Shown: positions 1 to 7,904 of the stretch, one piece after another
Numbering within the stretch: the first letter of the stretch is position 1
Layout: the number at the start of each line of letters is the position of its first letter
From: Myxococcota bacterium
Lineage (GTDB): Bacteria; Myxococcota_A; UBA9160; UBA4427
Reading direction: 5' to 3'
DNA length: 38,813 bases
Assembly: GCA_028278345.1 (NCBI GenBank)
Contig: JANQEL010000230.1
Coordinates: 1 to 38,813, forward strand
Made by a program: the position numbers and the translations under genes
Notes under the pieces: generated by a model
The model's input: only the letters and a program-made list of their open reading frames with translations
Told to the model about the DNA's origin: nothing
The model's database searches: none

Positions 1-2096
1 ACCAGCCCGGGATCGACGAACTGGCCGCGCGTGAGGTTCATGCTGATCACCGGCGGGGCGATTCGCAGACGCTGCCAATCCGCGTACTGCCGCAGCGCCG
101 TCTCCATGACCCAGGCGCCGATGTGACCCATCAGTTCGACCTCTTCGGCGAGGGGGGTGAACTCGTCGGGCGGAATCGATTCGCGACCGGGTCGATTCCA
201 GCGAATCAGCGCCTCCGCGGCCACGATCTCCCCGCTCCTTCCCGAGATGCGAGGCTGGTAGTAGACCTCGAGTTCTCCGGACTCGAACGCCTTGCGCAGT
301 TCGGCCTCACGGGCGATCTGCGCAGTGGCCTCCTGGTGCAGGTCGTGGGCGTGGAAGACATAGCTTCCGGACCCCTTGAGTCTGGCGCGGCCCGCGGCCG
401 ACCGGGCGTGCGCGACCAGCGACGTGGGCCGATCCCCGTCGTCGGGGAAGAAGCTCACGCCGACATCGATCGCGAGCTGAACCCGACGGCCGCTCGCGAG
501 ACATGGGGGACCGAACGCTTCGATGCACTTCTCGGCGAGGCGTGCGACCTCCGCAGCCGACCCGACTTCACCCACGATCGCACCCAGGGCATCGTCCTCG
601 AGGGTCACGACAACGCCGGCCGCGCCCAGGCTATCGGTGATGCGACGCCGTGCCTCTTCGCGAAACACATCACCGGGGCACGGCTCGAGGCGCGGAGGCG
701 ACCCCACGCGCTGGGTCACCTCGAAACACAGCAGTGCAGCCTTCTTCTGGTATCGCCGCGCGGTCGCGATCGCGGCCGCGACTTTCTCGAGGAGCGGCTC
801 GCGCCGCGCCGCCGCCTCGCTCGCGGCGGTCGGGGCCGCGGCACCCTCGTCCTTTTCCGCGATCTTGCGGTGGGTGATGTCGGTGAAGATGCTGATGTAC
901 CGGAGGACGTTGCCGTCGGCATCGCGCACGGAACTGATGTTTCGCCACTCGGGATAGATCGTGCCGTCCTTCCGTCGGTTCCAGATCTCCCCCTGCCACA
1001 GGCCGTTGACCTCGAGGTCGCGCCACAGGGCTTCATAGAACGGCGGGTCGTGGTGATCCGAGCGCAGGAGCCGCGGAGTCCGCCCGACGGCCTCCTTCTC
1101 GGAGTAGCCCGTGATCTCGCTGAAGGCTGGATTCACGCTCAGGATCCGGGCATCGGCATCCGTCACCATGATCCCGTCGAGGCTGTGCTCGAACACGTCG
1201 CGAGCGATGACCAGATCGCGCTCGGCCTTCTCGCGCTCGCAGATCTCCTGTTCGAGTTCGCCGTTCACCCGCTCGGCTTCCACTGTCGCGGCGTGCAGCG
1301 CGTCGAGTTTTTCGCGAAAGACGCTCAACGCACCGGCCATCGCGGCGGTTTCGCGCGAGGCGGCCCGGGTCGGGATTTCGACGTCGCCCTCTCCATCTGC
1401 CAGGCGCTTCATCGCCGCGATCAGGCTGACCAGGTCAGCCGAGAGTCGCCGCGAAAGGCGGATCGTCAGGGGAACCAGGCACGCCATGGCGAGCACCACG
1501 CCCCCCGACATCCACTCGAATCTGCGACCCGCCCCGCGTTCGATGTCGACGAAGCGCCGGACCGAGGTTGCGCGGGTCACGTCGAGCAGGGCCACGAACC
1601 GGCGCTCGACTTCGAGGAAGCGGCTCGTCGCCTCCCCCATGTGTCGATTCGCGAGATCGGGGTCGAGGGTGGCCATCTCGATCGCGGAGATCAGAAAGGG
1701 GCGATACGCGTGGATCGCGTCGGCCAGGCGTGCGTATTGGCGAAGCTCGTCGGGATCGAGCTTCTCCTTCAGCCCGGAGGTGAGGAGTCTCTCCTCCAGG
1801 GCCAACACGTCGTGGATCAGCGGCTTTCCTTCCTCGTAGATGCCCTCTTGATCCAGAGCGTTGCGGCCCAGCAGGAGTTCGTAGACCAGGGAGTGGTTGC
1901 GCGACAGGTCGGCGAACGTCTCGATCAGTTCCCGCGAGATCGCGAGTCGGCCCCGATCCTCCTCCAGCAACAGTGTGGACTGCTCGCGCAGCGCCACCAG
2001 GGCGGCGATCGCGAGCAGCAGCATGAGTCCGAACCCGACCGCCGGCGCGACCAGGAAACGACGCTGAAGCGACAACCCGTCGAGTCCCTCGCTCAC
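1..2096 (-). CDS. Membrane-bound HAMP-PAS-GGDEF-EAL cyclic-di-GMP signalling protein (3' end outside window)
   Basis: About 698 residues are visible; the C-terminus lies beyond base 1. I start it at GTG 2096-2094, because TGGAG lies just upstream and a hydrophobic helix follows directly (residues about 14-38). A roughly 150-residue extracytoplasmic region leads to a second membrane helix (about 190-210), then a HAMP-like linker, a coiled coil, and a PAS domain (about 298-410, starting DVFEHSLDGIMVTD). A GGDEF-type fold follows, but the GGDEF position reads EDDAL (residues 500-504), so cyclase activity is unlikely. The EAL domain keeps its signature (AAEALIRW, EAL at 628-630) and the MNLT element near the window edge. 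Inferred role: a phosphodiesterase that lowers cyclic-di-GMP in response to a signal sensed by the outer loop or the PAS domain. The remaining EAL metal ligands are not visible. Confidence 0.88.
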   Translation of the reverse strand, partial: MSEGLDGLSLQRRFLVAPAVGFGLMLLLAIAALVALREQSTLLLEEDRGRLAISRELIETFADLSRNHSLVYELLLGRNALDQEGIYEEGKPLIHDVLALEERLLTSGLKEKLDPDELRQYARLADAIHAYRPFLISAIEMATLDPDLANRHMGEATSRFLEVERRFVALLDVTRATSVRRFVDIERGAGRRFEWMSGGVVLAMACLVPLTIRLSRRLSADLVSLIAAMKRLADGEGDVEIPTRAASRETAAMAGALSVFREKLDALHAATVEAERVNGELEQEICEREKAERDLVIARDVFEHSLDGIMVTDADARILSVNPAFSEITGYSEKEAVGRTPRLLRSDHHDPPFYEALWRDLEVNGLWQGEIWNRRKDGTIYPEWRNISSVRDADGNVLRYISIFTDITHRKIAEKDEGAAAPTAASEAAARREPLLEKVAAAIATARRYQKKAALLCFEVTQRVGSPPRLEPCPGDVFREEARRRITDSLGAAGVVVTLEDDALGAIVGEVGSAAEVARLAEKCIEAFGPPCLASGRRVQLAIDVGVSFFPDDGDRPTSLVAHARSAAGRARLKGSGSYVFHAHDLHQEATAQIAREAELRKAFESGELEVYYQPRISGRSGEIVAAEALIRWNRPGRESIPPDEFTPLAEEVELMGHIGAWVMETALRQYADWQRLRIAPPVISMNLTRGQFVDPGL

Positions 2097-2159
2097 GCTC
2101 GCTCCACCGCGGGACGTCGGGTCGCTCCCACGGGCGCAAACACCGACCGCCACTCTCGT

Positions 2160-2807
2160 TCAGGGAAGTGCAACATCCCCCCACTCTCCGGGGGCGATCT
2201 CCCCGACGTAGAGGAACCCGTTCCTCTCGAGCGGATGAAAGATGTACGCCCCACCCTCGTGCCGGGGCCACACCCTGGCGGCTTCCTTCAGGTTCGAGCT
2301 GTGCGAGACGAGTATGCGATTGCTTCCAGCTTCGGGAGGCTTCGACAGCAGATCCCGGAGCTTCGAGGCGAGCCAGGCGGTTTCCTTCGTGTCCGCCCCC
2401 ATCCCGAAGCGGAGTTCCTTGCGAACTTCACTGCGGCCGAAGGCGAGATTCGCGGTGTCGAGCGCCCGACAGTAGGGGCTCGAGAGGACCTCTCCGACGG
2501 GAACGCCCAGACGTTCCATCGCGCTCCCGATTTCCCGGGCCTGCTCGCGCCCCTCCTTGGAGAGGTTTCGCTGGGTCGCGCAGTTGTCGAGCTTCTCCCG
2601 ATCCTTGTCGATCTGCGCGTGGTCGGTCAGCGCGTGCCGGAAGTAGATGACGTAACCGCCCTCGCGAACGCGTTCGATCAATTCCCTGGCTGAAGGCGCA
2701 TGCGCGGCGGGTGCAGCAGGCGACGGCGGATCATCGGCCGGGGCGGCTCCCGCCAACAAGAGAAGCAGGCCCAGTGTTGGCATCGCGAGAGTCGTTCGAG
2801 CCGACAT
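2160..2807 (-). CDS. Secreted histidine phosphatase superfamily protein (phosphoglycerate mutase-like)
   Basis: A 215-residue protein. I choose ATG 2807 over two upstream ATGs because GGAG lies 6 nt before it and the following residues form a Sec signal peptide (about 1-23, cut after AAPA). A Pro/Ala-rich stretch leads to the catalytic RH motif (YFRHALTDH, His58), and a second His is in LVSHSSNL near the C-terminal third, as in the branch-2 histidine phosphatases. The SPYCRALDTA segment matches the family's conserved SPxxRAxqTA motif. It is probably a periplasmic phosphatase; the substrate cannot be told. It ends 63 nt before the cyclic-di-GMP gene and could share a transcript with it. Confidence 0.85.
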   Translation of the reverse strand: MSARTTLAMPTLGLLLLLAGAAPADDPPSPAAPAAHAPSARELIERVREGGYVIYFRHALTDHAQIDKDREKLDNCATQRNLSKEGREQAREIGSAMERLGVPVGEVLSSPYCRALDTANLAFGRSEVRKELRFGMGADTKETAWLASKLRDLLSKPPEAGSNRILVSHSSNLKEAARVWPRHEGGAYIFHPLERNGFLYVGEIAPGEWGDVALP

Positions 2808-2952
2808 GTTCAACTCCATGACGAGATACACCGACGCAACCCGAGTTCCTTCCTGGGCGCGCGGACTTCCGCTGCTATCGGCGTACTCGCGAAACGGGTT
2901 GAGAGCCGGTTCCGAGTGATGTTTCGTCTAGGTGGAATCAACTACCTGCGAC

Positions 2953-3408
2953 TCAGGAGCGGGCCACGAGGCGATAGAGCCAGGCCTCGTCGAGTTCCAT
3001 GGGATCTCGGTGGAACATCGAACTGGAGACCCAGGCCTCGGCGAACGCGGCGAACTCAGCGCGATCGAGAACGCGCTCGGCTCGCAGTTCGTAGATCACA
3101 TCGCCGTTTCGGAAACGGACTCGCGGATCGGCCTCCATGTGTTGAACCCACTCGGTCCGGGTGTCTCCGGCATAGATGTAGAGGGAACCATCGAGCAGCG
3201 TGTAGGCGATGTTGACCGAGTAGGGATCCTCGGGCCGGGTCTCGAGCTGGATGACCGCGTAATCCTCTTCGAAGTTCCATTGCGCCGGCGTGGGCGCGAC
3301 CGCCCCCGAGAGCGCCCCACCCGAAAGCAAGGGAAGCGGCCCGCTGCAGCCGACCGCGAGGCCGAGCACGAGGGCGATGACAGACGTCGAATGGGGGATG
3401 GCTTGCAT
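2953..3408 (-). CDS. Lipoprotein with a flavin-reductase/PNPOx-like split-barrel domain
   Basis: A 151-residue protein read from ATG 3408. GAGGAG is about 10 nt upstream, and the start gives a clean lipoprotein signal (MQAIPHSTSVIALVLGLAVGC, with Cys at 21). Upstream in-frame codons have no support. The mature part contains strands of the kind YSVNIAYTLLDGSLYIYAG followed by W-x10-VRFRNGDVIYELRAERVLD, reminiscent of the pyridoxamine-phosphate-oxidase or deazaflavin-dependent nitroreductase barrel. I do not see a decisive cofactor motif, so the family call is tentative. An envelope-anchored protein of this fold would be unusual. Confidence 0.7.
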   Translation of the reverse strand: MQAIPHSTSVIALVLGLAVGCSGPLPLLSGGALSGAVAPTPAQWNFEEDYAVIQLETRPEDPYSVNIAYTLLDGSLYIYAGDTRTEWVQHMEADPRVRFRNGDVIYELRAERVLDRAEFAAFAEAWVSSSMFHRDPMELDEAWLYRLVARS

Positions 3409-3460
3409 GTTCTCGCGACTCCTCGAATCGAGCCGATGGCTCGAAGCCGGCGAGAATAAC

Positions 3461-3492
3461 GAACGGCCGGCACCCTGGGGCACCGGCCGTTC
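3461..3492 (-). terminator. Hairpin terminator downstream of hsp20
   Basis: A perfect 10-bp inverted repeat: GAACGGCCGG at 3461-3470 and CCGGCCGTTC at 3483-3492, with a 12-nt loop. It lies 57 nt past the Hsp20 stop codon and before the minus-strand lipoprotein gene. On the minus strand the stem is followed by GTTATTCTC, which is not a real T-tract. I infer a transcription end or mRNA-stabilising hairpin for hsp20. Confidence 0.55.
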
Positions 3493-3549
3493 TCCTCCCC
3501 CAATCCAATCGCCTGTGTCCAGCGGCCTGGTCAGGGACGTGTCGACGGA

Positions 3550-4005
3550 TCAGTCGTTGATGGACACCACCGTCGGCTTCTTCTCTTCCTGCTTCGCAAC
3601 GCGAACTGTGAGCAGGCCGTCGCGGAAGCTCGCCTCGACGTCGTCCGAGGCGTCCGCGGGCATGCGGAAGCTCCGTGTGAACTGCCCGAAGCTGCGCTCG
3701 ATGTAGTGCCGATGCTCACTCTTCTCCTCGCGCTCGTCGCGCTTCTCACCCTTGATCGTGAGCACGTTGTCGTGGCACTCGACGTTGATGTCGTCCTTCT
3801 TGGCGCCAGCGAGTTCGACGGTGACGATGTAGGCCTTCTCGTCCTCCGTGAGATCCACGGCCGGCGACCACGCCGACTCCCGCATCCGTTTGAGCGAGTT
3901 GTCGAACAACCCGGAGCGAGCCGGCGAGCGGAAGAAGTCGAAGAACGGGTCGACCTCGGACCAGAGTGTCCGACGTGACGGAAGGTTTTCGTTGCTTGAA
4001 GTCAT
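3550..4005 (-). CDS. Small heat-shock protein, Hsp20/alpha-crystallin family
   Basis: A 151-residue ATP-independent holdase. Start ATG 4005 is set by a strong Shine-Dalgarno sequence (GGAGGAG, 7 nt upstream). The N-terminal arm (PFFDFFRSPARSG) is followed by the alpha-crystallin domain from about residue 45: PAVDLTEDEKAYIVTVELAG, LTIKGEKRDE and the conserved GLLTVRVAK strand. The C-terminal tail reads KKPTVVSIND. The classical IxI/V motif of oligomer-forming Hsp20s is not obvious. This is the Hsp16.5/HspA-like subclass common in environmental bacteria. A hairpin follows the gene. I looked for a sigma-32 promoter and a CIRCE element upstream and found neither complete. Confidence 0.95.
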   Translation of the reverse strand: MTSSNENLPSRRTLWSEVDPFFDFFRSPARSGLFDNSLKRMRESAWSPAVDLTEDEKAYIVTVELAGAKKDDINVECHDNVLTIKGEKRDEREEKSEHRHYIERSFGQFTRSFRMPADASDDVEASFRDGLLTVRVAKQEEKKPTVVSIND

Positions 4006-4233
4006 GGATTTCTCCTCCGAGTGCTCACCGCCCGAGACCATCCGAACCGGACTCGTGCGATGAGGCGATTCCGTTGATGGCCGGGATCGTGAACACGGAG
4101 CGTGCGCCGACAAGCCCCTCACGGGCACATTTTTCGAAGGTGTCGCAGCGAAAGCGCAACCTCCACCGCGACGCTTGACTCCGCCGATCCGGTGACGAAG
4201 GTGATCGTTTGGCTGCGGGAGGGGCCGACGCGC

Positions 4234-4431
4234 TCAGTCGACGTAGAGCGCGACGAAGAAGCGCTCCACGAGAGAGCCGAGCGCCGCAAACGCGACCATC
4301 AGGAACGCGAACATCACGCAGAACACCACGATGCGGACCCCCCAGAGCTTCCAGGGAGACGTCTTCGCCCCCAGCGGATGTTCGCGGGAGCTCGAGGGAG
4401 GTGTGGTCGTAGTCGGGTCGCTGTCCGTCAT
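4234..4431 (-). CDS. Small single-span membrane protein, unknown function
   Basis: A 65-residue protein: a Ser/Thr/Pro-rich cytoplasmic head (about 30 residues), a long hydrophobic segment (VRIVVFCVMFAFLMVAFAAL) and a short tail with FFVALYVD. There is no Shine-Dalgarno sequence, but TAGAAT (4446-4441) is a good -10 box lying 9 nt before this ATG. That would make the transcript nearly leaderless and favours the second ATG (4431) over the first (4437). The amphipathic, membrane-spanning composition and the matched -10 box support a real gene. No family was recognised. It lies upstream of hsp20 in the same direction and is divergent from the lipoprotein at 4511. Confidence 0.5.
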   Translation of the reverse strand: MTDSDPTTTTPPSSSREHPLGAKTSPWKLWGVRIVVFCVMFAFLMVAFAALGSLVERFFVALYVD

Positions 4432-4510
4432 CGGCATCGGATTCTATCGACTCTGGCGCCCCGTGTGAGCCGGACCCATCGCTACCATCGGCCCGGAGGA
4501 TCGCCGAGCC

Positions 4511-5149
4511 ATGAAGCCGTTCTCCCTTCACTGCGCCTTCCACATCAGCCTGGGGGCCGCGATCGCGTGGTGTGTCGCCTGCGCGACGACCGACGCGCCA
4601 CCCGCCACGCTCGAAATGGTGACCGCGCTCTCGAACCAGGGACGCCACGACGAGGCCGCAACACTGAACGGCCGCAGGCTGACCGCGAGGAACTTCGCGC
4701 CCGCCAGGGGCGACTTCGCACTACAGATCGCGCTGCTTCGCGACGCGGGGCGAAGCGTCGAAGCCGACGCCCTTTCCCACTGGCTCGCGACCCGCGGCAC
4801 GGCGCGATCGATCAGCGTGGCGGCGTGCAGGAAGCGTCGCGCCTACACGCGACAGCGCGGCGAACTCCTCAGGCTGCCGCGGTCGGGACGCGGCCTGGAG
4901 GACCGGCGCTTCGCGGCTCGCTACGCGGTGGACGCCGAGGGAAGGCTCGTCGAGATCGAGATCCTGATAGCGGGAACGCCGACCCTGGCATGGGAGGTGA
5001 TCGAAACCCTCGGACAGGCGCGGATCGCGACCTACAGGCTCTCGCGCTATCGCGATGACACCTTCCCGATCGATCACTGCTTGATCGGCGATGGCGAGTC
5101 CCACGAACACAGGCCCTGGCATCCGCCGCGCGTGCGCAACAACTGGTGA
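4511..5149 (+). CDS. Putative lipoprotein with a TonB-C-like C-terminal fold
   Basis: A 212-residue protein. GGAGGA sits 10 nt before ATG 4511. The N-terminus is a signal peptide with a cysteine in a lipobox-like context (AWCVACATT, Cys24). Helical, TPR-like sequence follows (ALSNQGRHDEAATLNGRRL and ALLRDAGRSVEADALSHWL). The C-terminal half has ARYAVDAEGRLVEIEILIAGTPTLAWEVIETLGQARI, which resembles the beta-alpha-beta unit of TonB C-terminal domains. This resemblance is weak and I name no function. TACCAT at 4482-4487 could be a -10 box. Confidence 0.65.
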   Translation: MKPFSLHCAFHISLGAAIAWCVACATTDAPPATLEMVTALSNQGRHDEAATLNGRRLTARNFAPARGDFALQIALLRDAGRSVEADALSHWLATRGTARSISVAACRKRRAYTRQRGELLRLPRSGRGLEDRRFAARYAVDAEGRLVEIEILIAGTPTLAWEVIETLGQARIATYRLSRYRDDTFPIDHCLIGDGESHEHRPWHPPRVRNNW

Positions 5150-5463
5150 CGCGTCTCGGTTTCATCCACGAAACGGGTTTCGTCTCTGCTCCCGGCGATG
5201 CACATGGAATGCGCGCCCATCGCCGATCGTCACTCGCAAACGTTGCGAAACTTCGAACGCTGGAGAGCCTTCTCTCCCGTGGGGCTCACCCCATGACCGC
5301 CGGTCGCACGAAGCACATGGACCTTGCCCGCTTCATGCGATCCCGATGCACATACCCTTGACTCATCATCGTCGACTAACTGAAACTGGGTCGATTCGTT
5401 GACCCACTTTCACAACCGCGGACCGAAACGGCATGCGGTTCTCAACCTGGAGTTCCTACCCCC
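5150..5463 (+). other. 314-nt intergenic stretch upstream of mscS
   Basis: I find no convincing gene: a 71-codon open frame here has no ribosome site and no family resemblance. The downstream part holds an imperfect inverted repeat (see 5382-5411), and the stretch presumably contains the mscS promoter and leader. No canonical -35/-10 pair stands out. Confidence 0.5.
5382..5411 (+). repeat. Imperfect inverted repeat in the mscS leader
   Basis: The arms GAAACTGGGTC (5382-5392) and GACCCACTTTC (5401-5411) pair at 10 of 11 positions (one C-C mismatch) around an 8-nt spacer. It ends 52 nt before the mscS start codon. It could be a protein-binding operator or a leader hairpin. Confidence 0.45.
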
Positions 5464-6279
5464 ATGGACAACATGCAAGAGACGATTCAAAACGGTCTGG
5501 CGGATTACGGCCCCGGCATCCTCGGCTTCCTCGCCGTACTCGTCATCGGTTACATCGTGGCCAAGATCATCACCAGCGGTATTCGAAAGGCGATGAACCG
5601 AAGCGAAGTCGATCCCACTCTGGTCGGCTTCATATCGAACCTCAGCTACATGGGTTTGATGGCGCTCGTCGTGATCTCGGCCCTGGGCCAGCTCGGGGTC
5701 AACACGACCTCGTTCGCAGCCATCATCGGTGCCGCCGGTCTCGCCATCGGCTTCGCGCTGCAGGGTTCGCTCGGCAACTTCGCGGCCGGCGTCATGCTGA
5801 TCATCTTCCGCCCCTTCAAGGCCGGTGACTTCGTCGAAGCCGGTGGCGTCTCGGGCATCGTCGAAGACGTCCAGGTCTTCGCGACGATCATCCGCACGGG
5901 CGACAACAAGGAGATCACCGTTCCCAACGGCTCGATCACTGGCAGCCCGATCGTGAACTACTCCGCAAAGCCCACGCGCCGCGTCGACATGGTGTTCGGC
6001 ATCGGATACGACGACGACATCAAGCGCGCCAAGGATCTACTGCACGAGATCGTCGCCTCCGACTCGCGCATCCTGGCCGACCCCGAGGTCACGATCGCCG
6101 TTTCCGAACTGGCCGACAGCAGCGTCAACTTCGTGGTTCGCCCCTGGGTGAACTCGGGCGACTACTGGCCGGTTCTCTTCGATACGACGGAGAAGGTGAA
6201 GCTCGAGTTCGACAAGGCGGGCATTTCGATCCCCTACCCGCAGAACGACGTGCACGTGCACCAGATCAAGGCGGCCTGA
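5464..6279 (+). CDS. mscS: Small-conductance mechanosensitive ion channel, MscS family
   Basis: A 271-residue protein, close to the length of E. coli MscS (286). It is a homoheptameric inner-membrane channel that opens under membrane tension to release solutes on hypo-osmotic shock. Three helices lie in about residues 15-130. The pore helix TM3 shows the expected Gly/Ala pattern (AAIIGAAGLAIGFALQGSLGNFAAGVMLI), then the beta domain starting FRPFKAGDFVEAGGVSGIVEDV and the conserved VPNGSITGSPIVNYS. The C-terminus is short (DVHVHQIKAA). Start ATG 5464 has GGAG about 10 nt upstream; ATG 5473 is an alternative. The gene is monocistronic: a leader repeat lies before it and a strong terminator after it. 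Confidence 0.95.
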   Translation: MDNMQETIQNGLADYGPGILGFLAVLVIGYIVAKIITSGIRKAMNRSEVDPTLVGFISNLSYMGLMALVVISALGQLGVNTTSFAAIIGAAGLAIGFALQGSLGNFAAGVMLIIFRPFKAGDFVEAGGVSGIVEDVQVFATIIRTGDNKEITVPNGSITGSPIVNYSAKPTRRVDMVFGIGYDDDIKRAKDLLHEIVASDSRILADPEVTIAVSELADSSVNFVVRPWVNSGDYWPVLFDTTEKVKLEFDKAGISIPYPQNDVHVHQIKAA

Positions 6280-6310
6280 TCGACGCAGCCTCGACTTCGC
6301 ATGCAATACC

Positions 6311-6348
6311 AGAGCGCCGGCCAGAGCCTTCGGTCGGCGCTCTTTTCG
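6311..6348 (+). terminator. Rho-independent terminator of mscS
   Basis: The stem AGAGCGCCGGCC (6311-6322) pairs with GGTCGGCGCTCT (6332-6343) through 12 bp including one G-U, with a 9-nt loop, and is followed by TTTCG (TCTTTTC). It lies 31 nt after the mscS stop codon. Confidence 0.85.
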
Positions 6349-6363
6349 TTCGCGGGGTGCAAT

Positions 6364-6382
6364 GCGGGGCGCGTGGCCCCGC
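6364..6382. repeat. Perfect inverted repeat upstream of the WS/DGAT-TetR operon
   Basis: GCGGGGC and GCCCCGC flank the 5-nt spacer GCGTG. It lies 12 nt before a consensus TTGACA. It may be an operator for the downstream TetR regulator or simply a second hairpin after the mscS terminator. Confidence 0.4.
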
Positions 6383-6394
6383 GGCGAGGCGCCC

Positions 6395-6423
6395 TTGACA
6401 CCTCCCCGCGAGCGCAAGACAGT
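6395..6423 (+). promoter_or_regulatory. Candidate sigma-70 promoter for the WS/DGAT operon
   Basis: A perfect -35 TTGACA (6395-6400) is followed, after 17 nt, by GACAGT (6418-6423), which keeps three of six -10 consensus bases. A start near 6430 would leave a leader of about 30 nt containing the GGGAGG ribosome site. Confidence 0.4.
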
Positions 6424-6461
6424 TGCCTTTGCGCAGGCAGCGCATGCGGGAGGTCAGCAGC

Positions 6462-7904
6462 GTGGCGAAGTACAACTACGATCGATTGTCGGGTCAGGAC
6501 ACCTCGTTCCTGCTGTGGGAGACGCCCAATCTCCACATGCACGTGGCCTCGACCCAGATTTTCGAACTTGGCCCGATGAAGACGCCCGAAGGGGGCGTCG
6601 ATTTCGAGGCCTTCAAAGCCTTCACCGCCTCGATCCTCCATCTCATTCCCCGCTATCGCCAGAAGCTCAAGTGGATCCCGATCGAGCAGCGTCCGGTGTG
6701 GTTCGACGACGCCGACTTCGAGCTCGACTACCACATCCGCCACACGAGCCTCCCGAAGCCTGGTAGCGACGCCCAACTCAAGAAGCTCTCGGCGCGCATC
6801 ATGGCCCAACAACTCGACCGCACACGACCGCTGTGGGAGATGTGGGTGGTCGAGGGCCTCACCGGCGATCGCTTCGCCGTGATCAGCAAGATCCATCACT
6901 GCATGATCGACGGCTCTTCGGGGGTCGACATCTCACAGATCCTGATGCGCACGAACCGGGATCGCGAGATCGAACCGGGCCCCGAGTTCATCCCGCGCCC
7001 CGAACCCGAAGACCGCGAGCTCATCGCCGACTCGGCCAGCCTCTACCTGCGGGGGCCACTTCGAGCCCTGCGTGGCATGCGCGAGTTCCGCAAGGAGACG
7101 GAGAACCTCCAGGACGAGATCATGCTGCGCACACGGGCCATCCGAGCAGCCCTCGCCAACCAGGCCTCTTCCGCCTCGAAGACACCGATCAATGGCGAGC
7201 TCGGTCCCCACCGCCTGTTCGATTGGTGGACGGTCTCCCTCGACGACATCAAGGCGATCCGCCACGGGCTCGGCTGCACAGTGAACGACGTCGTGCTCAC
7301 CATCGTGACCGGTGCCTTCCGCGACTACCTCACCCATCGCCGCCTGCGGCCCGAAGAACTCGACTTCCGCATCCAGGCGCCGGTGAGCGTTCGCTCCGAC
7401 GACGAGCGTGGAAAGATGGGCAATCGCGTCAGTGGTTGGCTCGTGCGGCTGCCGCTCGACGAAGAAGACCCCTTGATGCAGCTCGAGCGCATCCACGAGA
7501 CGACGCGTGAACTCAAGGAGAGCCATCAGGCCCTCGGCGCCGAACTCATCCTCGAGGTGATGAACCGCATGCCGAACGGGTTGGTCTCGCTGGGCGCCCA
7601 GGCCGCGGCGGGAACCATGAACTCCGTCGTCACGAACGTGCCCGGGCCACAGTTCCCCCTCTACATGCTCGGCTCCGAGATGGTCGCGATGTACCCCCAG
7701 GTGCCCCTGCTCGCCGGTGTGGGTCTGGGCATCGCCCTCGTGAGCTACAACGGCCAGGTCTGCTGGGGCTTCAACGCCGATCTCGGTCTCGTTCCCGACC
7801 TCTCCACTTTCGTCGAGATGATCATCGCATCGTTCGAACGCGTGGCGGCCGCGGCCGAGGTCAAGGTCTCGCCCCCGGAACTCCGGGCGAGCGGGATCCA
7901 ATGA
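6462..7904 (+). CDS. Wax ester synthase / acyl-CoA:diacylglycerol acyltransferase (WS/DGAT)
   Basis: A 480-residue protein of the family that esterifies acyl-CoA to fatty alcohols or diacylglycerol, making storage wax esters or triacylglycerol at the membrane. I start it at GTG 6462 because GGGAGG (6448-6453) is correctly spaced, and the product then begins AKYNYDRLSGQD, the usual N-terminus of the family. The acyltransferase motif HHxxxDG is intact (KIHHCMIDGSSG, His145 to Gly151). The PLWEMWVVEGL segment before it and the C-terminal NVPGPQFPLYMLGSEM are typical. Length fits the family (about 460-490). The gene overlaps the next by 4 nt (ATGA). It may instead belong to the WS/DGAT-like paralogues of uncertain substrate. 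Confidence 0.93.
   Translation: MAKYNYDRLSGQDTSFLLWETPNLHMHVASTQIFELGPMKTPEGGVDFEAFKAFTASILHLIPRYRQKLKWIPIEQRPVWFDDADFELDYHIRHTSLPKPGSDAQLKKLSARIMAQQLDRTRPLWEMWVVEGLTGDRFAVISKIHHCMIDGSSGVDISQILMRTNRDREIEPGPEFIPRPEPEDRELIADSASLYLRGPLRALRGMREFRKETENLQDEIMLRTRAIRAALANQASSASKTPINGELGPHRLFDWWTVSLDDIKAIRHGLGCTVNDVVLTIVTGAFRDYLTHRRLRPEELDFRIQAPVSVRSDDERGKMGNRVSGWLVRLPLDEEDPLMQLERIHETTRELKESHQALGAELILEVMNRMPNGLVSLGAQAAAGTMNSVVTNVPGPQFPLYMLGSEMVAMYPQVPLLAGVGLGIALVSYNGQVCWGFNADLGLVPDLSTFVEMIIASFERVAAAAEVKVSPPELRASGIQ

Noticed and set aside
123..2693. 856-codon open frame on the plus strand
   Set aside because: It lies antisense to the GGDEF-EAL and phosphatase genes, its product is low-complexity and Arg/Asp-rich without domains, and high GC content explains the open frame.
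4012..4030. Possible CIRCE (HrcA) operator before hsp20, from GAGTGCTCA
   Set aside because: Only one half-site resembles CIRCE; the partner TTAGCACTC at 9-nt spacing is absent.
4090..4200. Sigma-32 promoter for hsp20
   Set aside because: No CTTGAA paired with a CCCCAT-type -10 at correct spacing was found.
5146..5361. 71-codon frame (plus) in the mscS leader
   Set aside because: No ribosome site, no domain, and a composition like neighbouring non-coding DNA.
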